Of a DNA stretch of 64,000 bases, positions 8,203 through 18,308 are shown in pieces. Made by a program: the position numbers and the translations under genes. Each line of letters starts with the position of its first letter. The first letter of the stretch is position 1. The notes under the pieces were generated by a model. That model saw nothing but the letters and a program-made list of their open reading frames with translations, searched no databases and was not told the origin of the DNA. This stretch comes from Beijerinckia indica subsp. indica ATCC 9039 (GTDB lineage Bacteria; Pseudomonadota; Alphaproteobacteria; Rhizobiales; Beijerinckiaceae), in assembly GCF_000019845.1 (NCBI RefSeq), contig NC_010581.1, positions 3,851,501-3,915,500 of the forward strand. Direction: 5' to 3'.

Positions 8203-9426
8203 ATGCAGAAAGGCCGCATGGAAAGCCCTGTTGGACCCATCCCCTTGGACCCTGTCTCAACGACGATTAAGGCGAGCGCCGGGGAGCCTGCGTTCGGGAT
8301 CTACCTGCACTGGCCCTTCTGTCTTTCGAAATGTCCCTATTGCGACTTCAACAGCCATGTGCGGGCGGAGCCGATCGACGAGCCGCGCTTCCTCTCAGGC
8401 CTCAAGCGAGAACTCGCGCATCGGGCCTCGCTGACGCCCGGGCGTCAGGTCAGTTCGATCTTTTTCGGAGGCGGCACGCCATCGCTCATGCAAGGCTCAA
8501 CAGTCGCGGCGCTGATCGACGCGATTGCCGGCCATTGGCCGCTCGCGCCGCAGGTCGAGATCACCCTCGAAGCCAATCCAACGAGCGTCGAGGCGGAGCG
8601 TTTCGCCGCCTATCGCGCGGCGGGTGTCAATCGCGTCTCTCTCGGTGTCCAGGCCCTTGATGATGCCGCACTCCAGAGCCTTGGCCGTAAACATTCGGCG
8701 GCCGAGGCCTTGCGCGCCGTCAAGACAGCGGCTTCGCTCTTCGAACGCTATTCCTTCGATCTGATCTACGGCCGGCCCGGCCAGACGCTCGCGGACTGGA
8801 GGCGCGAACTCGGGGACGCCTTGCACTATGCGCGCGATCATCTTTCGCTTTACCAACTCACGATCGAGCCCGAGACGCCCTTCGCGCAATTAGCGGCTTC
8901 TGGTCGCTTCACTTTGCCCGAGGCGGATCTTGGCCGCGACTTATGGGATCTGACCCAGGAGGTCATGAACAAAGCGGGCCTGCCCGCCTATGAGGTTTCA
9001 AACCACGCGCGGCCTGGTGCGGAGAGCCGGCATAATCTTCTCTATTGGCGCTATGGCGAATATGCCGGTGTCGGACCCGGCGCGCATGGCCGGCTGCTGA
9101 CGCCGCATGGCCGGCGCGCGCAAGCCACCCTGCGGCAGCCAGACCTGTGGCTCAAGACCGTGGAGGAACGGGGTGAAGGCTTGACCGAGGACATGCCTTT
9201 GACGCGCGAGGAACAGGCCGACGAATTTTTGCTGATGGGCCTCAGACTGACCGAAGGCATTGCGCCGGAAAATTTCCGCGCTGTTGCCGGACGTGACTTC
9301 GATCCACGCCGGCTCCAAACGCTTCTATCCGAGGGCATGCTGGAATATACGCCGCATGGCCGTGTGCGCGTGAGCGCGGAAGGTTTTCCCGTGCTCGACG
9401 CCGTGATCGCCGATCTCGCCGCCTGA
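8203..9426 (+). CDS. hemW: Heme chaperone / radical SAM protein HemW
   Basis: A 407-residue radical SAM protein. The cluster motif CLSKCPYC is at residues 40-47, followed by DFNSH, which marks the HemW branch rather than true HemN. Family members bind heme and hand it to target proteins and are not shown to oxidise coproporphyrinogen. A second ATG at 8218 is a possible start. It is divergent from the prm operon, with 465 bases between. Many relatives have hemW next to rdgB; that neighbour is not seen here. Confidence 0.9.
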   Translation: MQKGRMESPVGPIPLDPVSTTIKASAGEPAFGIYLHWPFCLSKCPYCDFNSHVRAEPIDEPRFLSGLKRELAHRASLTPGRQVSSIFFGGGTPSLMQGSTVAALIDAIAGHWPLAPQVEITLEANPTSVEAERFAAYRAAGVNRVSLGVQALDDAALQSLGRKHSAAEALRAVKTAASLFERYSFDLIYGRPGQTLADWRRELGDALHYARDHLSLYQLTIEPETPFAQLAASGRFTLPEADLGRDLWDLTQEVMNKAGLPAYEVSNHARPGAESRHNLLYWRYGEYAGVGPGAHGRLLTPHGRRAQATLRQPDLWLKTVEERGEGLTEDMPLTREEQADEFLLMGLRLTEGIAPENFRAVAGRDFDPRRLQTLLSEGMLEYTPHGRVRVSAEGFPVLDAVIADLAA

Positions 9427-9459
9427 TTGGGCGGCCTAATTGTGCGGATGGTTACCCCG

Positions 9460-9810
9460 TCAGGGAAGCAAGGCCTCCACTTTTTCCGGCGGACGGCAAA
9501 GGACGGCCTGTTTCGGCGTTACGACGATCGGCCGTTCAATCAGGATCGGATGCGCGCTCATCGCAGCAATCAACGTGGCATCACTGAGGCTTTTGTCGTC
9601 GAGCCCCAGTTCGGCATAGACTTTTTCTTTCCGGCGCAGCAGGGCGCGCGGCGTCATGTCCATACGGGCAAGCAGATCAGCAAGTTCGGCTGGAGACGGC
9701 GGGCTTTTCAAATAGAGCCGGATTTCCAACTCTATTCCGGCCTCGCGCAAGGCCGCCAGGACCTTGCGCGACGTTCCGCAAGACGGATTATGAAAGATCA
9801 CATAATCCAT
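9460..9810 (-). CDS. arsC: Glutaredoxin-type arsenate reductase-like protein
   Basis: A 116-residue ArsC-family protein with the active-site loop NPSCGTSRKVL (Cys11) and the later segment HPILIERPIV that carries the arsenate/glutathione arginines of this family. It reduces arsenate to arsenite with glutathione and glutaredoxin, or serves another thiol reduction. Its ATG shares one base with the stop of pal (TGATG), so the two genes are co-transcribed. No ars transporter or ArsR regulator lies nearby, so a dedicated arsenic operon is not indicated. Confidence 0.88.
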   Translation of the reverse strand: MDYVIFHNPSCGTSRKVLAALREAGIELEIRLYLKSPPSPAELADLLARMDMTPRALLRRKEKVYAELGLDDKSLSDATLIAAMSAHPILIERPIVVTPKQAVLCRPPEKVEALLP

Positions 9811-10328
9811 CAGGATTGGCCGGCCCCGAGCACCGTGACCGCGCGGCGGTTCTGCGACCAGCAGGAAATATCGTCACAGGTCGCGACGGGGCGTTCCTTG
9901 CCATAGCTGATGGTCCGCAGGCGAGAGGTCGCAATGCCTCGTGCCACGAGATAATTCTTGGCCGCCTCGGCACGGCGGGCGCCCAGCGCGAAATTATATT
10001 CACGCGTGCCGCGTTCGTCGGCATGGCCCTCGATGGTAAAGGTATAGCGGCCATATTGCTGCAGCCAGTGCGCCTGCTTATCCAGGGTGGCCTGGGCGGT
10101 CTGCGTCAATTCGCTCGAATCGCTTTCGAAGAAGACGCGATCGCCGACATTGACGGCAAAATCCTGCGGGCTGCCGGGCGACGCGGCACCACCACGCCCG
10201 CCATTGGCGCCATAGCCCGCCAGGGCCGTCGGATCATCGGCCGGGTTCTTGGCGCAGGCAGCCATCGCAAGGGCGACGCCCAGCACAGCGCCGAGCTTGA
10301 GACCCCTCGCGCTCAGGTGAAAGCCCAT
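9810..10328 (-). CDS. pal: Peptidoglycan-associated lipoprotein Pal
   Basis: A 172-residue outer-membrane lipoprotein of the Tol-Pal envelope system. The signal peptide ends in a lipobox (ALAMAAC) and the C-terminal half is an OmpA-like domain with FFESDSSELT, EGHADERGTREYN and LGARRAEA, which bind peptidoglycan. The ATG at 10328 has GGGAG six bases upstream. The longer frame reaching 10490 lacks a signal peptide at its start and is left out. TolB, normally just before Pal, is not beside it, so the tol cluster is split or elsewhere. Confidence 0.93.
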   Translation of the reverse strand: MGFHLSARGLKLGAVLGVALAMAACAKNPADDPTALAGYGANGGRGGAASPGSPQDFAVNVGDRVFFESDSSELTQTAQATLDKQAHWLQQYGRYTFTIEGHADERGTREYNFALGARRAEAAKNYLVARGIATSRLRTISYGKERPVATCDDISCWSQNRRAVTVLGAGQS

Positions 10329-11095
10329 TCCAAACTCCCTCATTGTCAAGTCAGATATTTCGGTCAAGCCAGATATTTCGCAGTCCCGCATGGCCGCGAT
10401 CCTTTCGAAAATCCCGCCACCGATTTCGGAGATGGACATCATTTTCGTGAAGATCAGGCATGTTTCCAAAAGCCTGAGGCATGAGGCCAACTTCGGGCCA
10501 ATCGATCCCCAGGCAGATTCTGAAAAACTGCAACGACCCGACCCTAGGCGGCGATGGTTAAGGGAAGGTTTGTCAACCCTGACGACTTCCCTTTCCTCGG
10601 GGCTCCACCGAGAGCATCAGCATTTATGGTTAACGAGGGATTAATGGCACAAATGGGGCGAGACCGAAAGCTTGGCGGGGACTTCCATGAAGTCGGACCC
10701 ATTTCGGGGTCAATTTTCTTTTCGGAAACGGAGAGCCATGGTTTCCCAATGTCGCCATTCTGTAATAGTCAGGTTCCCGTAAGGCCTTCGCTCTATAAGC
10801 AGGCTTACAATGGGAGGGACAACGGAAATTCATTAAATAAATCAGCTAACGTTCCAAGTCAGAGCGCCAAAAACATAAAAATATGCTACAGGAACGCAAT
10901 GTTCCGAATGGATAAGCTCAAGGAGGAACGGAACCCGGTGAGCATTTCGTGAATGAGGATCTCGAACCGTCTTTCGCTCGTAAATAGTCACGGTTAAGAT
11001 CGGCTGGAGCCTGCCTGCCAGATGTCCGCATCACTTGCCATGAATTCCGCCACGATCCGTGAATATTGTTCCCATCCAAAGCCTTGGACCTTCCC
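10329..11095. other. Intergenic region between pal and the bestrophin gene
   Basis: A 767-base gap between divergent genes. Apart from a possible CtrA site at 10630-10644 nothing is recognised. A 132-codon plus-strand frame (10554-10952) has no recognisable domain and an atypical composition; it is not called. Confidence 0.5.
10630..10644. promoter_or_regulatory. Candidate CtrA-binding site (TTAA-N7-TTAA)
   Basis: The sequence TTAACGAGGGATTAA fits the full-length site of the alphaproteobacterial cell-cycle regulator CtrA. It lies about 300 bases upstream of pal, an envelope gene often under cell-cycle control in this class. A match this short can occur by chance. Confidence 0.35.
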
Positions 11096-11986
11096 ATGAT
11101 CGTTTCCGATACCCCCTCCTTCGGCCGTGTGGTGCAGGAGGCGATGCCGCCGCTGCTGCTCTTGTTCGTTTGGGATGTCGTCGTCACGATCGCTTATTTC
11201 ACTTTCGCGCCGAAGCTCCTCGAAATCGAGCTGCCGATGACCCTGTTCGGGACAGCCCTCGCTTTGGTGCTCGGATTTCGCGATAATAGCGCCTATGCGC
11301 GCTGGTGGGAGGCGCGGTCGCTCTGGGGCTTGATGATCAATGCCTCGCGCAGTCTCGCCCGCCAGGCCATTACGCTGATCGATGACGATCCGGTCAAGGG
11401 CAAGGCTTTGTCGCGCGAAATCGTTCTGCGGCAGATTGCTTATGTCCACGCCTTGCGCTGCGTCTTGCGCGGCCAGGACCCGCTTCCCGAAATCACCCCG
11501 TTCCTGAAAGCTGACGAAATCGAGGAACTCACGGGCACCAAGAATATTCCCAATGCTTTGCTGAATACGTCCGCCCGTCATCTCGCCCATGCCAATGGCC
11601 TGACGGATAGTTTCCGGCGTGTGCGCATCGAATCCACTTTCGTCGATATCGCCAATGCCCAGGGCGGCATGGAGCGGATCAAACGCACGCCCCTGCCCAT
11701 GCACTATCGATTCCTGCCACAATTGTTTACCCGCATCTTCTGCGTGCTCCTGCCAATCGCGATCGTCTCGGATCTCGGCATTCTCACGCCGCTCGGCTCG
11801 ACGCTCGTCGGCTTGATGTTCATCGCGGCCCTGCAGATCGGCGATGATTTGAAGGACCCGTTCAGCAATACAGTGCATGATGTGCCGATGAGCGCCATGT
11901 GCAAAACCGTGGAGATTGATCTGCTCCAGACGCTCGGTGAATCCGCGCCTCCCGCGCTGGTACCGGAAAGAGGCGTCTTGATGTAA
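11096..11986 (+). CDS. Bestrophin-like (UPF0187) membrane protein
   Basis: A 296-residue integral membrane protein of the bestrophin/YneE family, which form pentameric anion or cation channels in bacteria. Family features seen are the start MIVSDTPSFGRV, hydrophobic helices near the N-terminus, the motif RDNSAYARWWEAR and the later block LPMHYRFLPQLFTRIFC. ATG 11096 is preferred to the TTG at 11066 because the family begins at this point. It stands alone between pal and dapF. Confidence 0.82.
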   Translation: MIVSDTPSFGRVVQEAMPPLLLLFVWDVVVTIAYFTFAPKLLEIELPMTLFGTALALVLGFRDNSAYARWWEARSLWGLMINASRSLARQAITLIDDDPVKGKALSREIVLRQIAYVHALRCVLRGQDPLPEITPFLKADEIEELTGTKNIPNALLNTSARHLAHANGLTDSFRRVRIESTFVDIANAQGGMERIKRTPLPMHYRFLPQLFTRIFCVLLPIAIVSDLGILTPLGSTLVGLMFIAALQIGDDLKDPFSNTVHDVPMSAMCKTVEIDLLQTLGESAPPALVPERGVLM

Positions 11987-12226
11987 GACCATCGGTCATA
12001 GGCCATGAGCAATGAACCGGGCCACGAGCAATGAACGGCTCTTGAGTTTCGCTCAGTCTTCTAAAAAGGCGAAAAATTCGTTTTCCGCGACCTTAGATAA
12101 GATCGAGGTCACGTTGGGGACGCCGCATTCCACGTCCGGGTCGGTCCGGAGTTTGATTGAAAAGGGATTTCAAACCAAAAAGGGGACACCATTTTTGGAT
12201 GAATTTCATGCTGTGACCAGGAAAAT

Positions 12227-13126
12227 TTGCCCTTGAGCGCGCTCGCAAATCGATTCGTCACCAAGATGAACGGACTTGGCAATGCCATTGTCGTCCTGGA
12301 TCTGCGCGGCACCGGGATCGTGATCAGCGCCGCCGAGGCGCGCGCGATCGGCCAGGGCAAAGGCCTGCATTTCGATCAGCTCATGGTGCTGCACGATCCC
12401 CTCAGCCCCGGCAGCGCCGCCTTCATGCGGATCTATAATATCGATGGTTCGCTCGCCGGCGCCTGCGGTAATGGAACACGCTGCGTCGCCTGGACATTGC
12501 TCCGAGAGGATCATCGCATCGGTGCAGAACTCATGCTGGAAACGGCAGCGGGCCAGCTTGCCTGCCTCAAGCTTGCTGAGGACAGGTTTTCCGTCGATAT
12601 GGGCAAGCCCGCCTTTGCCTGGGACGCCATTCCGCTCGCCCATCCCGTGCCCGATACGAATGCCGTCGATCTCGCGCGCGATCTTGCCGTCCTGCCTCCG
12701 GTTGATCCCGACGCCTTGCGCAAAGCGTCCATGGTCAATATGGGCAATCCGCATGCGGTCCTGTTCGTCGCCGATCAAGACGCCTGCGATCTCGCGCTCG
12801 TTGGGCCGGTCCTTGAACATCACCCGCTTTTCCCCGATCGCGCCAATATTTCGATCGCGACGGTCGTGAGCCCGGATCATATTGTCCTGAAAGTGTGGGA
12901 ACGGGGAGCCGGCGCGACCTTGGCCTGCGGCTCGGCCGCTTGCGCGACTTTGGTCGCCGCCGTGCGTCATGGTCTTGCCGCGCGGGAAGCCCGGATCAGC
13001 CTGCCCGGCGGGGATCTGACCATTGCCTGGCGCGCCGCGGATGACCATGTCATCATGACCGGCCCGGTAACGTTCGAATTCACGACACGGCTCGATCCAA
13101 GCTTGTTCCAGGCGCTCGTCGCATGA
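12227..13126 (+). CDS. dapF: Diaminopimelate epimerase
   Basis: A 299-residue enzyme converting LL- to meso-diaminopimelate for lysine and peptidoglycan. The two catalytic cysteines are seen at Cys80 (ACGNGTRC) and Cys234 (LACGSAAC). The frame begins with TTG at 12227 or 12233, with AGGA just upstream, and no ATG before KMNGLGN, so a TTG start is likely. The gene overlaps mtaB by four bases (ATGA), a pairing known in alphaproteobacteria. Confidence 0.94.
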
Positions 13127-14430
13127 AGACCCATGCCAGCGCGGCTTGTGTCGAAACCTTGAGTTTCGGCTGCCGCCTCAATTTCGTCGAAGCGGAGACG
13201 ATGCGCCGCGCCGCCAAAGCGGCCGGATTTGAGAATCTCGTCATTGTCAATAGCTGCGCGGTGACCGCCGAGGCGACCCGCCAAACACGTCAGGCGATCC
13301 GACGCGTCAAGCGCGAGCAGCCCGAGGCGAAGATCGTGGTGACGGGCTGTGCCGCCGAGACCGAGCCGGAGCGTTTTCGCGCCATGCCCGAGGTCGGCCT
13401 TGTGCTCGGCAATGCCCGAAAAACGGAAGCGGCGACATGGCTGGCGTTGAAACACCAAGCCTCTGATCTGCCCCTGGACGCACCCCACGCGGAGGCCTTG
13501 CACCGACCACGCCTCTCACCTCAGGCGGGCACCGAGGATCACACCCGTGCTTTTCTCGCGGTGCAGAATGGCTGCGATCATCGATGCAGTTTCTGCATCA
13601 TTCCGCAGGGGCGTGGCTCGTCCCGCTCCGTCCCCCTGGACGACGCCATAGCCATGGCGCGTGACCTCGCAGCGCGGGGTTTTCTCGAAATCGTTCTCAC
13701 CGGCGTCGATCTCACATCCTATGGCTCCGATCTGCCTGACGTTCCGCGTCTCGGCGATCTGGTTCGACGAATCCTGCGCGAGGTCCCCAGCCTCCCACGC
13801 CTGCGCCTTTCCTCAATTGATTGCATCGAGGCCGATCCCGTCCTGGTGCGCTGCTTCGCCGAGGAAGAGCGACTGATGCCTTCGCTGCATCTCTCTTTAC
13901 AGGCCGGTTCGGATCTCATCCTGAAACGCATGCAGCGCCGGCATGGACGCACCGATGCCATCCGATTTTGTGCCGAATTGCGCCGTTTGCGCCCGGACAT
14001 CGCCTTTAGCGCCGATCTCATCGCCGGATTTCCGACCGAGACGGAGGCGCAATTCACCGATACGCTCGATCTGGTCGACGCCTGTGGCCTGACTTCCCTG
14101 CACGTCTTCCCTTTCTCCGCCCGGCCCGGCACGCCAGCGGCGCGCATGCCTGCCGTCGCCCCGACCATCGTTAAAGAGCGGGCGCGGCGGTTGCGGGAAA
14201 AGGGGACCCTCGCACTGGCCTCCCATCTCGGCACGCATGTCGGACACAGGCGCCGTCTCCTCAGCGAGCGCGGCGGCCTGGCCCGGACGGAAGATTTCGC
14301 ACCGGTGCGCTTGCACAATATTGCCCCTGGACGACTGGTCGAGGCCTTGATCACCGGCAGCGATGGCGAAGTCCTCCAGGGAGCCATCGTTCCTGACAGG
14401 AGTGGGTCGATGAACGCGATCCCTCTTTAA
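13123..14430 (+). CDS. mtaB: tRNA t6A37 methylthiotransferase MtaB
   Basis: A 435-residue radical SAM methylthiotransferase that makes ms2t6A at position 37 of tRNAs reading ANN codons. The N-terminal domain has [16 protein letters not shown] and VTGCAAET, which hold the auxiliary iron-sulfur cluster. The radical SAM motif is CDHRCSFC, followed by IIPQGRG. A degenerate TRAM-like tail ends the protein. It is translationally coupled to dapF. Confidence 0.92.
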
Positions 14431-14481
14431 GAAGGGAGCAAGAGATTTCCGTTAAAAAGAGCCGTCGCTGGAGATTGATGC

Positions 14482-14628
14482 GTGCCGAGCCTCTTTCGAT
14501 TCCTTCTCACCCTCGCCATCCTTGGCGGTCTCGGCTATGCGGGCCTTTGGGCGCTGGCAACCTTCATCGAACCGCAATCACGCGAAATGAGTCAGACGAT
14601 TCCCGCCGCCCGTCTCAATACGAAATAG
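14482..14628 (+). CDS. Small single-span membrane protein (48 residues) upstream of xerD
   Basis: A GTG-started frame of 48 residues, with one hydrophobic helix at about residues 5-27 and a polar tail. Its features LFRFLLTLAILGGLGYAGL and REMSQTIPAARL resemble a short conserved protein that, from memory of related genomes, lies at this place in Hyphomicrobiales. It ends ten bases before the TTG of xerD, so it is probably co-transcribed with it. The function is unknown. The unusual start and short length make it easy to miss. Confidence 0.65.
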   Translation: MPSLFRFLLTLAILGGLGYAGLWALATFIEPQSREMSQTIPAARLNTK

Positions 14629-14638
14629 GACTCATCCC

Positions 14639-15616
14639 TTGGCCGTCGCGCGCCAGCATTCGCTGATCGAAGCCTTTCTCGACATGATCGGCGCCGAACG
14701 CGGCGCCGCGCGCAATACGCTCGAGGCCTATGGCCGGGATCTGACCGATTATGCGCAAGCGCTTGCCGATCGAGGCAGAAGCCTTCTCGACGCGACAAGC
14801 GAGGATATCCGGCACTATCTCGGAGACCTTGAAACGCAGGGCTTGAAACCGAGCTCAAGCGCCCGCCGCCTATCGGCGATCCGGCAATTTCATCGTTTTC
14901 TCGCCTCCGAATCCCATCGCTCCGACGATCCCGCCTTGATTCTCGAAGGGCCACGCCGCAGCCGCGGCTTGCCCAAAACCCTGACCATGGCCGAGGTGGA
15001 GCGTCTCCTCACCGTCTCGAAGGAAGGTCTTGAGGATCCCGCCCGACCGCTTGGCGAAAGGGTCCGGGCGGCGCGCACCGCCTGTCTTCTGGAATTGCTC
15101 TATGCCACCGGCCTGCGTGTTTCCGAGCTGGTTTCACTGCCGGATTCCGCCATGCGTGGCGCCGACCCGCTGATCACGATTCGCGGCAAGGGCGGACGCG
15201 AGCGGCTCGTGCCGCTGCCGCCCGTGGCGCGGCGGGCGATTACATTCTATCGCGATCTCCTGCACCAGAAACACCTTGGCCTTAGCAAAGGCGGCTGGCT
15301 GTTTCCCGCCGATAGCGAAACCGGCTATCTCAGTCGGCAAGCCTTTGCCCGCGATCTCAAAGTCGTCGCCGCCGCTGCCGGGATCGATACGGCGCGGATC
15401 AGCCCGCATGTCCTGCGCCATGCCTTTGCCAGCCATTTGTTGCAAAATGGCGCCGATCTCAGAATCGTGCAGGAATTACTCGGCCATGCCGATATAGCGA
15501 CGACGCAGATCTATACGCACGTCCTTGACGAACGCATGAAAGCCATGGTGCGCGACCTCCATCCATTGGCGGAGGAAAAACCGGATCAAACGGAAAAGGC
15601 GGAAAAAGCCGTATAA
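14639..15616 (+). CDS. xerD: Tyrosine recombinase XerD
   Basis: A 325-residue site-specific recombinase that with XerC resolves chromosome dimers at dif. The N-terminal SAM-like core-binding domain is followed by the catalytic domain with the conserved Arg (TGLRVSEL), the HVLRHAFASHLL box, LGHADIATTQ and the nucleophile Tyr in IYTHV. The start is TTG at 14639, eight bases after AGGA. No dif site was found near the gene. Confidence 0.9.
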   Translation: MAVARQHSLIEAFLDMIGAERGAARNTLEAYGRDLTDYAQALADRGRSLLDATSEDIRHYLGDLETQGLKPSSSARRLSAIRQFHRFLASESHRSDDPALILEGPRRSRGLPKTLTMAEVERLLTVSKEGLEDPARPLGERVRAARTACLLELLYATGLRVSELVSLPDSAMRGADPLITIRGKGGRERLVPLPPVARRAITFYRDLLHQKHLGLSKGGWLFPADSETGYLSRQAFARDLKVVAAAAGIDTARISPHVLRHAFASHLLQNGADLRIVQELLGHADIATTQIYTHVLDERMKAMVRDLHPLAEEKPDQTEKAEKAV

Positions 15617-15963
15617 AGTGCCGGAAACAGGGCAATCGGTCGCGTCTCGATCAGACGGGGCCGTCATAAAACGAGCTCCCGCTTGCCCATCTTGTCATCT
15701 CCATGTCATATCGCTTTCATAAAGACCTTCTTGGATCGATCGCAAGGCCTCTGGCCCGTGGGAGCTTCCCTCCAACGAGCCGGTTCCGGCTCTTCGATCC
15801 TGGCAAGTCCGATTCTGATCGAGAATGCCTCAACGGTGGACGTCACGTGCCGGATTCCTGGAGTTGGGCACCCCTGTGAGTTGGATTTTATAGGCAAGGC
15901 CCGCTTCCCGATGACCATGTCTGCGTCCACTTTCTACGCCCTCAATCGGTGCAAAGGCATAAA
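15617..15963. other. pstS upstream region
   Basis: A 347-base gap holding the Pho boxes at 15692-15720. No gene is seen; the short frames here have no recognisable domain. Confidence 0.6.
15692..15720 (+). promoter_or_regulatory. Triple Pho box of the pst operon
   Basis: Three direct repeats with an 11-base period are seen: TTGTCAT at 15692, ATGTCAT at 15703 and CTTTCAT at 15714, each parted by four bases. The PhoB consensus is repeats of CTGTCAT with four-base spacers, so the first two match well and the third moderately. They lie about 245-270 bases before pstS, in the direction of the operon. Confidence 0.8.
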
Positions 15964-17055
15964 ATGAATCTTTCGCATCTCCGCATCGTCAGGAGGACTC
16001 TGCTGACGGCGGCTGTCCTCGGGTTCACCAGCTCGCTTCTTCCGGCTTTTGCCCCTGTTCTCGATTCGGCTAAAGCCGCGGGAACCATCATCACCGGCGC
16101 GGGTGCGACCTTCCCCTTCCCGGTCTATGCCAAATGGGCCGAGGCCTATCAGAAGGAAACCGGCATCGGCATGAATTATCAGTCGATCGGTTCCGGCGGC
16201 GGCATCAAGCAGATCAAGGCCCGCACGGTGACCTTCGGCGCTACCGATGCACCGTTGCAAGCCAGTGAACTCGCCGAAGCGGGCCTGGTGCAATGGCCGC
16301 AGGTCATGGGCGGCATCGTGCCCGTGGTCAATCTCGACGGCGTGAAGCCGGGCGCTCTCGTTCTTGACGGCGAAACGCTGGCCAAGATCTTCCTCGGCAC
16401 GATCAAGACCTGGGATGATCCCGCCATCAAGGCTCTCAATCCCGGCCTGTCTCTGCCTTCCACCGCGATCGCCGTTGTGCATCGGTCGGACGGTTCCGGC
16501 ACCACCTTCAACTTCACGGATTATCTGTCCAAGGTTTCCGCGGACTGGAAGGCCAAGGTTGGCGCCTCGACCGCCATTGAATGGCCTGTCGGCATTGGCG
16601 CCAAGGGCAACGAGGGTGTGGCCAATAATGTGCTGCAGACCAAAGGCTCGATCGGCTATGTCGAATATGCCTATGCGAAGCAGAGCAGCTTGACCTTTAC
16701 CGGCCTCGTCAATCGCGAGGGCAAGCAGGTTCAGCCGACATCCGCCTCCTTCCAGGCGGCAGCGGCCAATGCCGATTGGGCCAATTCCCCTGGTTTCTAC
16801 CAGATCCTGACCAATCAGCCTGGCGCGGCCTCCTGGCCGATCACGGCGGCGACCTTCATCCTGGTGCCGAAGCAGCCCACGGACGAGCAGGCCACCGCTG
16901 CCGCGCTGAAATTCTTTGACTGGTCCTTCGCCCATGGCGCGCCGCTGGCGGAACAACTGGATTATATCCCCCTGCCGGCTTCTGTCGTCAGCCTGATCCA
17001 GAAGACCTGGGCGGCCGAGATCAAGGGCGCCAACGGCAAGCCGCTCGTCAACTGA
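15964..17055 (+). CDS. pstS: Phosphate ABC transporter, periplasmic binding protein
   Basis: A 363-residue phosphate-binding protein with an N-terminal signal peptide ending near the Ala-rich segment at residues 30-38. Mature-domain motifs are [23 protein letters not shown] and [10 protein letters not shown], which supply the phosphate ligands. ATG 15964 has AAAGG upstream and gives a proper signal peptide; the GTG at 15949 does not improve it. It heads the pstSCAB-phoU-phoB operon behind the Pho boxes. Confidence 0.95.
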   Translation: MNLSHLRIVRRTLLTAAVLGFTSSLLPAFAPVLDSAKAAGTIITGAGATFPFPVYAKWAEAYQKETGIGMNYQSIGSGGGIKQIKARTVTFGATDAPLQASELAEAGLVQWPQVMGGIVPVVNLDGVKPGALVLDGETLAKIFLGTIKTWDDPAIKALNPGLSLPSTAIAVVHRSDGSGTTFNFTDYLSKVSADWKAKVGASTAIEWPVGIGAKGNEGVANNVLQTKGSIGYVEYAYAKQSSLTFTGLVNREGKQVQPTSASFQAAAANADWANSPGFYQILTNQPGAASWPITAATFILVPKQPTDEQATAAALKFFDWSFAHGAPLAEQLDYIPLPASVVSLIQKTWAAEIKGANGKPLVN

Positions 17056-17075
17056 AGCAGCGGACTGAAATAAAC

Positions 17076-17107
17076 AGCATGATGCGGCGAAACGCGCGCA
17101 TCATGCT
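17076..17107 (+). other. Hairpin between pstS and pstC
   Basis: A perfect 11-base inverted repeat (AGCATGATGCG at 17076-17086, complement at 17097-17107, loop of 10) follows pstS. There is no U-run. Such hairpins often protect the pstS message so that more binding protein than permease is made. Confidence 0.6.
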
Positions 17108-17229
17108 TGAAATTCTCAACAATGCGCCGGACCGAAGATTCTCTTCAAAGTCCAATGCTTTCGCGGTTCCGAGCAATGAAACTGACACGAAAGTTGACAT
17201 ATGTTAGGCGCTACCAAGGGAGATGAGGA

Positions 17230-18216
17230 GTGGTCGAAATCCTGGCGGAAAGTAAGACATTTGCTCCCGCGCGAAGGGACCAGCGAGAAAGAGTTTACAA
17301 GCTCTTCAAATCCAGCGATCGCTTCTATCGGACCCTGACTTTTGCCTCGACCGTGGCGATTCTCGTCATGCTCGGCAGTGTGCTGGTCTCCCTGGTGATC
17401 GGCTCCATACCGACCTTCAGAACGTTCGGCCTCGATTTCCTGATCACCGAGACCTGGAATCCCGTCACCGACAAATATGGCGCTCTCGCGCCCATCTATG
17501 GGACGCTGCTCACGTCCTTTTTTGCAATGCTCCTTGCGCTGCCTGTCGGCATCGGCATAGCGGTTTTTCTTTCGGAACTCTGCCCGCAGCCTTTGCGGCG
17601 CCCGGTCGGCATCGCCATCGAATTGCTCGCCGGTATTCCCTCGATCATTTATGGCCTGTGGGGCCTGTTCATTCTCGCGCCCTTCCTGCAGCAGCATGTG
17701 CAGCCCGCGCTGATCGCGACGTTCGCGCCCGTGCCGATCCTCTCGACCCTCTTCGCCGGCCCTCCCTATGGCATCGGCCTGCTCACCGCCGCGCTGATCC
17801 TGGCGATTATGATCCTTCCGTTCATCACCTCGATCTCGCGCGACGTCTTCGAGACCGTCCCGGCCGTCCTGAAGGAAGCGGCCTATGGCATCGGCTGCAC
17901 CCATTGGGAAGTCATCACCAAGGTCATCATTCCCTATACGCGCACTGGCATCGCGGGTGGCGCCATGCTGGCGCTCGGCCGCGCGCTCGGCGAAACCATG
18001 GCGGTCACTTTCGTCATCGGCAACGCGCATCGGATCTCCGGCTCGCTGCTCGCGCCAGCGACCACGATTTCGGCGTCAATCGCCAATGAATTCACCGAAG
18101 CCGTCGGCGATCTCTATACGTCGGCCTTGATCAGCCTCGGTCTGATCCTGTTCGTCATTACCTTCTTTGTTCTGGCTCTGGCCCGTCTGCTCCTGATGCG
18201 AGCCGAGGGCAAGTAA
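17230..18216 (+). CDS. pstC: Phosphate ABC transporter permease PstC
   Basis: A 328-residue inner-membrane permease with about six transmembrane helices. The EAA-type loop contacting the ATPase is seen in LKEAAYGIGCTHWEV, and GRALGETMAV is typical of PstC. The start is GTG at 17230 preceded by AAGGGAG. It pairs with PstA downstream. Confidence 0.94.
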   Translation: MVEILAESKTFAPARRDQRERVYKLFKSSDRFYRTLTFASTVAILVMLGSVLVSLVIGSIPTFRTFGLDFLITETWNPVTDKYGALAPIYGTLLTSFFAMLLALPVGIGIAVFLSELCPQPLRRPVGIAIELLAGIPSIIYGLWGLFILAPFLQQHVQPALIATFAPVPILSTLFAGPPYGIGLLTAALILAIMILPFITSISRDVFETVPAVLKEAAYGIGCTHWEVITKVIIPYTRTGIAGGAMLALGRALGETMAVTFVIGNAHRISGSLLAPATTISASIANEFTEAVGDLYTSALISLGLILFVITFFVLALARLLLMRAEGK

Positions 18217-18308
18217 GCTCCTTTTGTCGTGCACGATAATCGTTTCAGATTCTCATTGTCGGCGAACCACAGGCGGTTCGCCAAAGCCTGGCGGAAGAAA
18301 GACACATC

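Noticed and set aside
10554-10952. 132-codon plus-strand frame between pal and the bestrophin gene
   Set aside because: No domain, odd composition and no good ribosome site; it spans the possible CtrA site and is probably non-coding.
17182-17200. Second Pho box before pstC (CTGACAC and TTGACAT)
   Set aside because: The two elements are twelve bases apart instead of eleven and match the consensus poorly.
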